The notes: generated by a model not told the origin, from the sequence alone. A stretch of 64,000 bases of DNA from Lacrimispora xylanolytica (GCF_026723765.1 NZ_CP113524.1:1659001-1723000), one strand, 5' to 3'. Shown: positions 53,975-62,650, counted from the first letter of the stretch. Program-made: numbers and translations.

Positions 53975-55831
53975 ATGGGATCTATCGTAAAAACAAGAGT
54001 GCTGCGCGTTGGCGGCATGACCTGTGTAAGCTGTCAGAACAAGATCGAAAAAAAGCTTAAGAACACGGCCGGGATTATCAGTGCAGAAGTAAGCTACAAC
54101 GAAGGAACAGCCAATGTGACGTATGACACAGATATTATTTCTTACAAGACCATTGTAGGTGTGATTGAAAATCTGGACTATATGGTGCTTACGGATCAGG
54201 ATAAAAAGGGAACGGATGCCAGCCGGATTACGGGAATCCTGCTCATCATCGCTGCTCTTTACATGGTAATTGAAAATACCGGTCTGTTAACCCTTTTGAC
54301 ACCAGGTCAGCTTGCAGATCAGACCATGAGCTATGGAATGCTTTTTGTCATCGGTCTTATTACATCGGTCCACTGCGTGGCCATGTGCGGCGGCATAAAC
54401 TTATCCCAGTGCATTCCATATACGGCTGGAGATTCTACGGAAAAAGGCCGTTTATCAGCTCTTCGTCCTACCTTTCTTTATAATCTCGGAAGAGTATTGT
54501 CTTATACCGTCATCGGTTTTGTGGTAGGAGCGTTAGGGTCTGTATTTACCTTTTCCACCACCCTGCAAGGAATTTTAAAACTGATCGCAGGTCTTTTCAT
54601 GGTGATTATGGGAATCAATATGCTTGGAATTTTTCCCTGGCTGCGAAAGCTGAATCCCAGAATGCCCGGATTTTTGGCTAAAAGAGTGTATAAGGAGAAA
54701 GCAAAAAGCAACAGCCCTCTGTTTGTGGGGCTCCTAAATGGCTTTATGCCCTGCGGACCTTTGCAGGCCATGCAGATTTACGCCTTATCCACAGGCAATC
54801 CATTTTCCGGCGCTCTTTCCATGCTTTTATTCAGCCTGGGAACCGTACCATTAATGTTCGGATTAGGTGCGCTTTCAACGGTGCTTGGGAAAAAGTTTGC
54901 CGGTAAGATCATGACGGCGGGAGCGGTTCTTGTGGTAGTACTTGGTTTGTCCATGGTGACTCAGGGCTTTAGCCTTTCCGGGGTATCCGTGCCAAATCTG
55001 GCGTTTGCACAGGAAAAGGATAACGGGGCTGGCCAGGAAAACCAGCCTGCCCAGAAGATAGAAGACGGCGTTCAGATCATTAACAGCACCTTATCCTCCG
55101 GCAAATATCCCAATATAAAGGTACAGGCAGGGATTCCTGTCAAATGGATCATCGATGCGCCAAAAGGCAGCATCAACGGCTGCAATAACCGTATGATCAT
55201 CAGGGATTTCGGCATTGAACACACCTTTCAAACAGGAGAGAATATTATAGAATTTACTCCCGAAAAGACAGGAAAGGTTTCCTACAGCTGCTGGATGGGA
55301 ATGATACGGGGAACCATATCTATTACAGAAGAGGCAGCTGGCACCGGAACTATTGAGAATGAGGCAGAAAATCTCCTTGATAAGCCAGTTCCGGCAGGGG
55401 TTACGATTCCCACCGATGATGTTGCAATAGGGGAAGAATCTGTAGATGAGAATGGCAACCCCATTCAAAAAATTACCATGGAGCTGACAGATAAAGGCTT
55501 TCAGCCAGCAGCTGCAGTGGTAAAGTCTGGCCTTGACGTGGAATGGAATATCATAGACAGCACCACTGGGAATAACTATGGAACGACCATACTTGTGCCT
55601 GATTTTGCAACTCAGGTTCCTCTGGAACCGGGAGACAACCGGTTGTATTTCACACCGGCAGGAAGCTTTGATTTTTCCAATGGAGATAATACCTCTTATG
55701 GCTATATTAAGGTAGTGGATGATATCAGCAAGATGGATTTAAATGAAATCAAGAAAGAGATAGGGAACTTTCAAACTCAGATCTGGCCCGATACCACCTT
55801 TCAGGGGGCAGGAGGCTCCTGCTGTCAGTAG
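53975..55831 (+). CDS. HMA-SafE/UreH membrane protein with C-terminal cupredoxin domains
   Basis: A 618-residue fusion. The N-terminal heavy-metal domain (about 8-75) has GGMTCVSC (Cys17, Cys20). One helix (about 85-105) leads to a six-helix SafE/UreH/DsbD-like core (about 118-340) with HCVAMCGG and FMPCGPLQAMQ. The C-terminal half, probably outside, has two cupredoxin-like domains: the first keeps potential copper ligands (GCNNRMI, SCWMGMI), while the second lacks Cys and His. The protein ends GGSCCQ. ATG 53975 is six bases after AAGGAGG; ATG 53969 is too close. Copper export, delivery or sensing is the likely role. Confidence 0.88.
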   Translation: MGSIVKTRVLRVGGMTCVSCQNKIEKKLKNTAGIISAEVSYNEGTANVTYDTDIISYKTIVGVIENLDYMVLTDQDKKGTDASRITGILLIIAALYMVIENTGLLTLLTPGQLADQTMSYGMLFVIGLITSVHCVAMCGGINLSQCIPYTAGDSTEKGRLSALRPTFLYNLGRVLSYTVIGFVVGALGSVFTFSTTLQGILKLIAGLFMVIMGINMLGIFPWLRKLNPRMPGFLAKRVYKEKAKSNSPLFVGLLNGFMPCGPLQAMQIYALSTGNPFSGALSMLLFSLGTVPLMFGLGALSTVLGKKFAGKIMTAGAVLVVVLGLSMVTQGFSLSGVSVPNLAFAQEKDNGAGQENQPAQKIEDGVQIINSTLSSGKYPNIKVQAGIPVKWIIDAPKGSINGCNNRMIIRDFGIEHTFQTGENIIEFTPEKTGKVSYSCWMGMIRGTISITEEAAGTGTIENEAENLLDKPVPAGVTIPTDDVAIGEESVDENGNPIQKITMELTDKGFQPAAAVVKSGLDVEWNIIDSTTGNNYGTTILVPDFATQVPLEPGDNRLYFTPAGSFDFSNGDNTSYGYIKVVDDISKMDLNEIKKEIGNFQTQIWPDTTFQGAGGSCCQ

Positions 55832-55866
55832 GCAGCCCGTAAAAATTTGGGAAAGGAGCTTCGTTC

Positions 55867-55953
55867 ATGAACTTAATTTTAAGCCATTGGCATTGTATTA
55901 TACCGGCCGCCTTTTTGATTGCCGCCATGTTCTTTTTAAGAGGAAAATCGTAA
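55867..55953 (+). CDS. 28-residue membrane peptide with HWHC motif
   Basis: A very short gene: GGAAAGGAG lies about nine bases before ATG 55867, and the frame closes with TAA at 55951-55953. The peptide begins MNLILSHWHC, continues as one hydrophobic helix (IIPAAFLIAAMFF), and ends with positive residues, so a single-pass membrane peptide is likely. HWHC next to the helix could bind a metal. It lies 35 bases after the HMA-SafE-cupredoxin gene and 35 before a DUF2318 lipoprotein gene, evidently in the same operon. No family is claimed; it resembles small DUF2933-like proteins only loosely. Confidence 0.65.
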   Translation: MNLILSHWHCIIPAAFLIAAMFFLRGKS

Positions 55954-55988
55954 ACCATTAAATAAATTCATATTCAGGAGGTTTGTAA

Positions 55989-56507
55989 ATGAATCAGATC
56001 ATGACACATAAAACTAAGATATTTTTCCGTTCCATCTTAATTATGGCCCTGGCCCTCATCGCCCTGACTGCCTGTTCTGCCAAGGATAAGAAGGAGAGCG
56101 GTTCTTCGGATAAGGCAGCCCAGTATCAGAATGCCTCCGGAGATCTGGTAATCCCCGTAAGCGAGATCAGTGACAAAGCAAGCTTTTATCCAGTGACAGC
56201 TGATGGAACCAAAATGGAGGTTTTAGCAGTGAAGGCACCAGATGGAACCATCCGTACCGCATTTAATACGTGCCAGATCTGTTTTGGTTCAGGAAGAGGC
56301 TATTATAAACAGGAAGGTGATAAATTAGTTTGTCAAAACTGCGGAAATCAGTTCTCCATGGATCTGGTAGAGGTGGAAGCAGGCGGCTGTAACCCATGGC
56401 CCATCTTTGATAAAAATAAGACTGTGACAGACGAATCCATTACCATTCCATCAGATTTTCTAAAGGAGTCAGAGCAGATATTTGCTAACTGGAAGAAATC
56501 TTATTAA
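55989..56507 (+). CDS. DUF2318 lipoprotein (metal-site Cys pairs)
   Basis: A 172-residue lipoprotein. A signal sequence (about 1-28) ends in the lipobox LTAC. The mature domain has CQICFGSGRGYY and CQNCGNQF, two CxxC pairs typical of DUF2318, plus a late GGCNPWPI. DUF2318 domains occur beside or fused to FTR1-type iron permeases and other metal-uptake systems, and are predicted to bind a metal or iron-sulfur centre. Here it follows the copper-type fusion protein and the HWHC peptide. CAGGAGG precedes ATG 55989. Confidence 0.88.
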   Translation: MNQIMTHKTKIFFRSILIMALALIALTACSAKDKKESGSSDKAAQYQNASGDLVIPVSEISDKASFYPVTADGTKMEVLAVKAPDGTIRTAFNTCQICFGSGRGYYKQEGDKLVCQNCGNQFSMDLVEVEAGGCNPWPIFDKNKTVTDESITIPSDFLKESEQIFANWKKSY

Positions 56508-56614
56508 TTCGTAACTCTCCTGAATCAAAAAGCTTCATCTTGTAAGAAGAAAGGCAGGCATGGTATACTGTGATCATGCATTGGCTATATCACAGGAGAA
56601 GGAAATAATACAGC

Positions 56615-57439
56615 ATGGAGAATGAATTAGTTACAATCAGTGAAATGGCAAAGCTACATCATCTCACCCGCCAGACCCTTATTTACTATGATCATATCGG
56701 CTTATTAAAGCCCACATTTATCAATGACCACGGATACCGCTATTACAGCGTTTACCAGATTCCGGTATTAAGGGAAATCTGTCTCTTAAAAAAGCTTGGG
56801 GTAAAGCTTGAAGATATTAAAAAGAACATAGAATCCAGAAATTTAGAATCTGTCATCAATCTGTTGGAATTGCAGAAAAATGTCATTGATGAACAGATGA
56901 AAGAGCTGAACCGTACAAGGATGTATCTGCAAAAAAGAATTAATTTTTATGAGGATTCGAAAAAAACTTATAAGGCGGAGACTCCTCTCTTGAAACAGAT
57001 TCCTCAAAGACAAGTGTTGTTTGTACCGTTTGAGGAGCGGCCAGGAAAGAATGTTCTTCATCTTACTCTGATGAAGGCATGGAACAAGCTATTTGATTCC
57101 GACACCATTCCCTCCTGCGGATTCGGTACTCTCATTCGTTATGAACAGTTTTATAGTGAAGATCTCTATGAGAATTCAGGGATATTTGTGGTGCTTCCAT
57201 ATCCACAGCCTGATCTGCCAGGAGTAGAAGAGATTCCGGGAGGAACGTATCTTTGTATGTACAAATACTCCTATCCCTATGAAGAAAAGGATTTTCATTA
57301 TTTGAAGGAATGGGCCGAGAAGAACAACTACAGAATTACCGGGGATGCCCTGGATCTCTGTCTGCTTGATACCACCTTTTATAATTCAGAGCACAATGTA
57401 GATTATTGCTGCTTACAGATTCCGGTTGTAAAGAATTGA
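56615..57439 (+). CDS. MerR-family regulator with GyrI-like effector domain (BmrR-type)
   Basis: A 274-residue regulator. The N-terminal MerR HTH (about 5-75) reads TISEMAKLHHLTRQTLIYYDHIGLLKP ... GYRYYS; a dimerisation helix follows (about 80-118). The C-terminal half (about 125-272) is a GyrI-like ligand domain, as in BmrR. No metal-binding Cys set is present, so a hydrophobic organic ligand is more likely. It lies directly upstream of the decarboxylase operon, whose promoter has a MerR-type long spacer, so it is the likely activator. Confidence 0.88.
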   Translation: MENELVTISEMAKLHHLTRQTLIYYDHIGLLKPTFINDHGYRYYSVYQIPVLREICLLKKLGVKLEDIKKNIESRNLESVINLLELQKNVIDEQMKELNRTRMYLQKRINFYEDSKKTYKAETPLLKQIPQRQVLFVPFEERPGKNVLHLTLMKAWNKLFDSDTIPSCGFGTLIRYEQFYSEDLYENSGIFVVLPYPQPDLPGVEEIPGGTYLCMYKYSYPYEEKDFHYLKEWAEKNNYRITGDALDLCLLDTTFYNSEHNVDYCCLQIPVVKN

Positions 57440-57452
57440 ATCGAAACAAAAG

Positions 57453-57478
57453 GGCTGCCGTTTTGGCAGCCTTTTTTT
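57453..57478 (+). terminator. terminator of the MerR gene
   Basis: GGCTGCC-GTTTT-... GGCAGCC followed by seven T, just after the stop at 57439. Confidence 0.92.
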
Positions 57479-57565
57479 CGTTGAGATTTTTTAAATGCGC
57501 TCAGGGTGAAGATAGCGGTACGTGAGGTAAAATAAAAATATTTTATACATAATAAGAAAAACCTC

Positions 57566-57596
57566 TTGACTGTATAGCCGCAATATAGCTCATAGT
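57566..57596 (+). promoter_or_regulatory. long-spacer promoter of the decarboxylase operon
   Basis: TTGACT (57566-57571) and CATAGT (57591-57596) are 19 bases apart, the suboptimal distance typical of MerR-activated promoters. The spacer contains TATAGC twice as a direct repeat; I do not see a clean dyad. It is a candidate only. Confidence 0.45.
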
Positions 57597-57640
57597 ATCC
57601 TTAACGGCCGATGAATGAAAAAGTACAAGGAGGATTATTT

Positions 57641-59125
57641 ATGTCTAAAATTAAAGTGAATGATTTGCGTTCTGCCTTAGAGCTTCTGGAATCAATTCCA
57701 GGACAGCTGATAGAAACTGATGTGGAGGTTCATCCTCATGCTCAGTTATCCGGTGTCTATCGCCATGTTGGAGCAGGCGGTACGGTTATGCGCCCCACCC
57801 AGGAAGGGCCTGCCATGATATTTAACAAGGTAACAGGACACGAGGATGCCAGAGTCGCCATTGGCGTTCTTGCAAGCCGCAAACGAGTGGGATACCTTCT
57901 TGATGAGGCTCCAGAGCGTCTGGGCCATCTTTTAAATGAATCTGTAAAGAACCCGGTGAAGCCAGTAGTAATCAATCAAAAGGATGCAAAATGCCAGGAA
58001 GTGGTTCATTATGCCACAGATCCTGATTTTGATATCAGAAAACTGGTGCCTGCACCTACCAACACAGAAGAGGATGCCGGACCTTACATAACTTTAGGTA
58101 TGTGTTATGCCTCTGACCCGGAAACAAAGGAATCCGATGTGACCATTCACCGCCTCTGCCTTCAGAGTAAAGACGAGATTTCCATGTACTTTGTGCCAGG
58201 CTCCAGACATCTTGGTGTATTTAGAGAAAAGGCAGAAGCAGCCGGAAAGCCGCTTCCTATCTCAATCAGCATCGGTGTAGATCCTGCCATAGAAATCGCT
58301 TCCTGTTTTGAACCGCCTACAACGCCTCTTGGCTTTAATGAGTTAGAGATTGCCGGAGCCATTCGAAAAGAAGGAGTAGAGCTTACCCAGTGCCTTACCA
58401 TTGATGAAAAATGCATTGCCAATGCAGAATATGTCATTGAAGGAGAGCTTCTTCCTGGAATCCGTGTGAGAGAGGATCAAAACACCAATACCGGAAAAGC
58501 TATGCCTGAGTTCCCTGGTTATACAGGACCTGCAAACCCGGAGATTCCCATTATTAAGGTAAAGGCAGTAACCCACAGAACCAACCCAATCATGCAGACC
58601 TGTATCGGTCCAAGTGAAGAGCACGTAAGCATGGCTGGTATCCCGACGGAAGCCAGTATATTACAGATGGTAGAAAAAGCAATGCCAGGAAAGCTGTTAA
58701 ATGTTTACTGTGCCTCCAGTGGCGGCGGTAAATACATGGCTGTGCTGCAATTCTGCAAAAAGATACCAAGTGATGAAGGAAGACAACGCCAGGCAGCACT
58801 CCTTGCATTTTCTGCATTCAGTGAATTAAAGCTGGTGGTCCTTGTAGATGAGGATGTAGACCCATTTGATATCAACGATGTTGTCTGGGCTATGAATACC
58901 CGTATGCAGGGAGATTCCGGTATAGTATGCATTCCTGGGGTACGCTGTCATCCGTTGGATCCTTCCAATGACCCAGCTAATTCCCCATCCATCCGCGATC
59001 ATGGAATTGCCTGTAAAACAATTTTCGACTGTACCGTGCCATTCGATCAAAAGCATCGGTTCCAGCGGGCAAAGTTTATGGATGTAGATCCTTCCCATTG
59101 GGTCCCGGACATGTTTAAAAAATAG
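57641..59125 (+). CDS. UbiD-family non-oxidative arylic-acid decarboxylase (LpdC/BsdC-like)
   Basis: A 494-residue prenyl-FMN-dependent decarboxylase. UbiD-family blocks are clear: GVYRHVGAGGTVMRPTQEGPAMIF, PTNTEEDAGPYITLGM, HRLCLQSKDEISMYF, SISIGVDPAIEIASCFEPP, and AITH-like KAVTHRTNPIMQT. Length and neighbours (UbiX- and LpdD-like genes) place it with gallate, hydroxybenzoate or vanillate decarboxylases. The reaction releases CO2 from a phenolic acid, or the reverse. ATG 57641 follows AAGGAGG. The exact phenolic substrate cannot be told. Confidence 0.9.
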   Translation: MSKIKVNDLRSALELLESIPGQLIETDVEVHPHAQLSGVYRHVGAGGTVMRPTQEGPAMIFNKVTGHEDARVAIGVLASRKRVGYLLDEAPERLGHLLNESVKNPVKPVVINQKDAKCQEVVHYATDPDFDIRKLVPAPTNTEEDAGPYITLGMCYASDPETKESDVTIHRLCLQSKDEISMYFVPGSRHLGVFREKAEAAGKPLPISISIGVDPAIEIASCFEPPTTPLGFNELEIAGAIRKEGVELTQCLTIDEKCIANAEYVIEGELLPGIRVREDQNTNTGKAMPEFPGYTGPANPEIPIIKVKAVTHRTNPIMQTCIGPSEEHVSMAGIPTEASILQMVEKAMPGKLLNVYCASSGGGKYMAVLQFCKKIPSDEGRQRQAALLAFSAFSELKLVVLVDEDVDPFDINDVVWAMNTRMQGDSGIVCIPGVRCHPLDPSNDPANSPSIRDHGIACKTIFDCTVPFDQKHRFQRAKFMDVDPSHWVPDMFKK

Positions 59126-59151
59126 AAAATACAACATAAGAGGTGGCAAAT

Positions 59152-59880
59152 ATGCCGATTGGAGTAATCGTCAACAGCCTGGCAGTGCTGACAGGGGGTG
59201 CTGCAGGCGCCTTATTGGGTAATAAAATACCAGAGCATCTGCGCAACAATCTGACCCTGATTTTTGGTGTGGCTTCCATGTCCATGGGAATTACGGCCAT
59301 TGTAAAATTAACCTATCTACCAGCGGTGGTCTTTGCCGTTATTATTGGAACCGCCATTGGTGAACTTGTTCATCTGGAATATGGAATCACGGTAGTAGCA
59401 AAGAAGGTACAGGCCCCTATCTCCAGAATTTTTTCCGGGAAAGATTCAGACATGAGTCAGGAAGAATTCATGCAGAAGCTTGTAAGCATTGTGGTACTGT
59501 TCTGCGCAAGCGGAACCGGTATTTTCGGAGCGTTGCAGGCAGGTATGACCGGAGACCATACCATATTGTTTTCAAAATCAATCCTTGACTTTTTTACCGC
59601 AGCTATTTTTGCAGCCAGTCTTGGATATATTACCTGCACCGTCTGTGTGCCTCAATTCGTGGTTTTGGTACTCCTGTTCTTTAGTGCCTCCATTATCATG
59701 CCCCTGACCAACAAGGAGATGCTCAGTGATTTTACAGCCTGTGGAGGTATATTAATGCTGGCGACCGGACTTCGAATATCCGGTATCAAATCCTTCCCCA
59801 TTGCCAACATGCTTCCTGCCATGGTACTTGTCATGCCCTTTTCTTACTTCTGGTCCCATGTCATCATGAGCCTGTTATAA
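59152..59880 (+). CDS. DUF554 membrane protein in the decarboxylase operon
   Basis: A 242-residue integral membrane protein with six to seven hydrophobic segments (GVIVNSLAVLTGGAAGALLGNKIP at the start is the DUF554 hallmark). The family (YdfK/YqgA type) has no proven function; transport has been suggested. AGAGGTGG fits ATG 59152 and not the GTG at 59143. It sits between the decarboxylase and its flavin prenyltransferase, so it may move the aromatic substrate or product, which is inference. Confidence 0.88.
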   Translation: MPIGVIVNSLAVLTGGAAGALLGNKIPEHLRNNLTLIFGVASMSMGITAIVKLTYLPAVVFAVIIGTAIGELVHLEYGITVVAKKVQAPISRIFSGKDSDMSQEEFMQKLVSIVVLFCASGTGIFGALQAGMTGDHTILFSKSILDFFTAAIFAASLGYITCTVCVPQFVVLVLLFFSASIIMPLTNKEMLSDFTACGGILMLATGLRISGIKSFPIANMLPAMVLVMPFSYFWSHVIMSLL

Positions 59881-59884
59881 GCCT

Positions 59885-60451
59885 ATGGATAAAAAGAGAA
59901 TTGTAGTTGCAGTAAGCGGGGCAAGCGGGGCCCCTCTGGCAGCAGCCTGCATCAGACAGTTAAAGAAGCTGCCGGATTATGAGATTCATCTGGTGGTCAG
60001 TAAAGGCGGGGAGGAGACCATTCTTCATGAGCTTGATATGAGGCTGGAGGAATTTAAAGGACTTGCCCATGTGTGTTACGACAATAAGAACATCAGTGCC
60101 AGCATAGCCAGCGGAACCTATGAAACAGAAGGCATGATCGTAGTCCCATGCAGCATGAAGACGATAGCAGGAATCTGCAGCGGTTATTCCGATAATTTGC
60201 TTCTTCGGGCAGCAGATGTGACCATAAAGGAAAGAAGAAAGCTGATTCTGGTGGCAAGGGAAACGCCCCTTAGTCCCATTCATTTACGGAATATGGAGTA
60301 TTTATCCAGGCTTCAAAACGTGGTTATCCTGCCGCCTGTCATATCATACTACAGTAAGCCAAAGTCCCTGGAGGACATTAATTTCCATATCGCAGGAAAG
60401 ATTCTGGATGCAGCAGGAATTAAGGTGGAAGGCTTCAGACGGTGGGAATAG
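59885..60451 (+). CDS. UbiX-like flavin prenyltransferase (LpdB/VdcB type)
   Basis: A 188-residue flavoprotein that prenylates FMN to make the UbiD cofactor. The N-terminal FMN loop is VAVSGASGAPLAAA, with the later VVPCSMKTIAGICSGYSDNLLLRAADV and LVARETPLSPIHLRNM blocks that define the family. It begins four bases after the DUF554 stop without a strong ribosome site, so translation is probably coupled. Confidence 0.93.
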   Translation: MDKKRIVVAVSGASGAPLAAACIRQLKKLPDYEIHLVVSKGGEETILHELDMRLEEFKGLAHVCYDNKNISASIASGTYETEGMIVVPCSMKTIAGICSGYSDNLLLRAADVTIKERRKLILVARETPLSPIHLRNMEYLSRLQNVVILPPVISYYSKPKSLEDINFHIAGKILDAAGIKVEGFRRWE

Positions 60452-60469
60452 GCATGGATAAGGAGTCTC

Positions 60470-60844
60470 ATGAAAACGTATAAAAAGGTTATTAACGGCA
60501 CAGAAGTTCGCTGTGATGTAATTGCCATGGGGGACGATATCTGCGTTCTCCTATATGGAGGCGACCTTCCTCATATTGGAAGTACAGCGCTATCCGTCCC
60601 CCGTCCCAGCCTGACGGGGGAGGGGATTAGTGCGACCACTTCCATATTAAATTGCATTGGTCATAAGGACGACGTGCTGGCCAAGCTGTTTGCAGAAAAG
60701 ATAGCTGCAAAGACAAACCATGTGACGGTATGCGTCTGTGGCATACATGTGGACCAGTTGTCTTTTGAGGATCTTCAGATGTTGTATGATGGCTGTTGCC
60801 AGTTTCTGGAAGATATTAGCCATTCATTTAGTTCCAAGGAATAA
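60470..60844 (+). CDS. lpdD: LpdD-like prenylated-flavin chaperone/decarboxylase D subunit
   Basis: A 124-residue protein. GDDICVLLYGGDLPHIGSTALSVPRPSL and the HVTVCVCGIHVDQLS block match the LpdD domain found with gallate-type decarboxylases, proposed to carry prenyl-FMN to the C subunit. It is the last gene of the C-DUF554-B-D operon and lies 18 bases after the UbiX-like gene, with AGGAG before ATG 60470. Its presence makes a hydroxyaryl acid a more likely substrate than a ubiquinone precursor. Confidence 0.85.
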   Translation: MKTYKKVINGTEVRCDVIAMGDDICVLLYGGDLPHIGSTALSVPRPSLTGEGISATTSILNCIGHKDDVLAKLFAEKIAAKTNHVTVCVCGIHVDQLSFEDLQMLYDGCCQFLEDISHSFSSKE

Positions 60845-60928
60845 GAGCCGAGGACCAAAGCTTTGTAACAGGAAGAGATCAACGACATATGACAGAATAA
60901 GCATATGAAAATGATAATAATAACTATA

Positions 60929-60957
60929 TTTACATATTAAATAAAGCCTGTTATAAT
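60929..60957 (+). promoter_or_regulatory. promoter of the Cys-rich protein gene
   Basis: TTTACA (60929-60934), a 17-base spacer and TATAAT (60952-60957) match the sigma-A consensus closely. Confidence 0.8.
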
Positions 60958-61017
60958 AGCGGTTACAAAAGGGTCAAATCCGAATGGATCTGCATAAGAC
61001 ATTGGAGGATAAGAATT

Positions 61018-61245
61018 ATGGCGAATGAGAAACACTTCTGTACCTGCAACGAGACAACATGTAAGCTGCATCCTACAAATCACGATATGGGCTGTGATCC
61101 CTGCATTCGTAAGAATTTAAACAAAGGTGAGATGCCAGGCTGTTTCTTTCATTTGATAAGTGACGATACTTCTGAGCTTAAGGAGTTCACCATCGACAGC
61201 TTTGTAAAGTTCTATCTGGATCATAAAAAATCGAAAACTCAATAA
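61018..61245 (+). CDS. small Cys-rich protein (DUF6485-like)
   Basis: A 75-residue cytosolic protein whose N-terminal half carries seven cysteines and several histidines (CTCNETTCKLHPTNHDMGCDPC, then GCFFH). A metal or iron-sulfur site is likely. Such proteins are common single genes in Clostridia, and no function is known. It has its own promoter and terminator, so it is not part of the decarboxylase operon. GGAGGA precedes ATG 61018. Confidence 0.8.
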   Translation: MANEKHFCTCNETTCKLHPTNHDMGCDPCIRKNLNKGEMPGCFFHLISDDTSELKEFTIDSFVKFYLDHKKSKTQ

Positions 61246-61252
61246 ATAAAAG

Positions 61253-61288
61253 AGGAAACCCTGAAATGAATCAGGATTTCCTTTTTTA
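61253..61288. terminator. bidirectional terminator
   Basis: AGGAAACCCTGA pairs with TCAGGATTTCCT (one mismatch) and is followed by TTTTTT; an A run on the other side serves the opposing permease gene. Confidence 0.85.
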
Positions 61289-61297
61289 ATTTCATTC

Positions 61298-62650
61298 TTA
61301 TAATGTTATATTTTTTCTTCTTACAATCAGTGCACCAAACGCCATCACCACTAAATACACAATTAAAAATGCCACAACCGCCATTCCATGAGCAAACCAT
61401 GCAGCAATAATCATAAAGATACTGCCTAAAAGAGAAAGGCTTGGCATGAGAAACCGATTGAAAAATGTAAGCTCTTTTTCCTTCTTCATAAACATGATAA
61501 AGATAGGAATATAAAGCGCATAAATCGTAACAATGGGAAGCTCAGACGAGTCAAAGCTAAAGAACCCGAACCAGCTATTCGTTAAGTTGGCTCCGTAAAA
61601 ATAAAGGAGCCATAAAGCACATAAAAATAGACCAAGAATTGCAGAGTTCACAGGCATATTGGTCGTAGGATCCACCTGGCTGAAAACCTTTGGATTTGGT
61701 CCAAGACCTCTGGCCGCGATGGAATAGATTCCTCTGGTACAGCCAAGCATCAGACCATTTAAGGTCCCAAGGCATGAGATAATAACAAATACAAATAACA
61801 GAGAACCGCCAGCAGAAGAGAAGATGGTCTGGAATGCAAGCTTGGCACCTGTTTCTCCGCCTGCCATCATGACTTCATTCTTAATGGTTCCAGCCAGTCC
61901 GATGTAGTAAAGGATATAAACGGACATGGTAATAAAAGTTCCGGCAATGAGCGCCAGAGGAAGGTTCTTTTTTGCATCCTTTAATTCTGCATTGATACTG
62001 GTGGCAATGATCCAACCCTCATAAGCAAAGCTGGCTGCAACAATGGCAGTAAATAAGCCGCCTTTTGAACTTTGAGACACATAATGAGTGAAATTGTAAG
62101 CAGTCATACCGCTTTTCACTCCCATAAAGGTGCCCACCACTGCCATTAAAAATAAAGGAATCAGTTTAATGACGGTTGTGCTTACCTGAAATTTACCTGC
62201 AAGGACAGGAGATAAGGCATTGAGTGTAAAACTGGCAACCAGGTACAGACATGCAATTGTCATACATTCGCCGCCGGTTATGGAAAAACCCAGAATTACA
62301 CAGGTATACCGGGCGGATACCCAGGCTAACACTGAGGTAATGGTAGGATAATAGATGATTGCCATAAACCAGCCTACATAAAAAGCATACTTTTTCCCCA
62401 TGGCAGCTTCTGCATAATCCACCACTCCATTGACATACTGGTATCTGGTAGCCATCACAGAGAAGGTGTAAGCACAGGAAATCATAATAATGCCGCCGAT
62501 TACCCAGGCCAGAATTCCCTGTTTTAAATTGCCTCCCGTTGCTGTAAGGATCTTTTCTGCCTTAAAAAAAACACCGCTTCCGATCACGATGCCCACAACC
62601 ATGGCAATGGCTGTAATAAGACCGTATTTTTTTTCTAACTTTGGTTCCAT
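61298..62650 (-). CDS. APC-superfamily amino acid permease
   Basis: A 450-residue transporter with 12 membrane segments. TM1 shows the APC motif GIVIGSGVFF, and TM6 the ASFAYEGWIIATSINAELKDAKKNLP block. The type is LAT/YfnA-like, for neutral or cationic amino acids or antiport. ATG 62650 follows AGGAA; a TTG at 62674 with the same frame is less likely. It is a single gene, convergent with the Cys-rich gene. The substrate is not evident. Confidence 0.9.
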   Translation of the reverse strand: MEPKLEKKYGLITAIAMVVGIVIGSGVFFKAEKILTATGGNLKQGILAWVIGGIIMISCAYTFSVMATRYQYVNGVVDYAEAAMGKKYAFYVGWFMAIIYYPTITSVLAWVSARYTCVILGFSITGGECMTIACLYLVASFTLNALSPVLAGKFQVSTTVIKLIPLFLMAVVGTFMGVKSGMTAYNFTHYVSQSSKGGLFTAIVAASFAYEGWIIATSINAELKDAKKNLPLALIAGTFITMSVYILYYIGLAGTIKNEVMMAGGETGAKLAFQTIFSSAGGSLLFVFVIISCLGTLNGLMLGCTRGIYSIAARGLGPNPKVFSQVDPTTNMPVNSAILGLFLCALWLLYFYGANLTNSWFGFFSFDSSELPIVTIYALYIPIFIMFMKKEKELTFFNRFLMPSLSLLGSIFMIIAAWFAHGMAVVAFLIVYLVVMAFGALIVRRKNITL

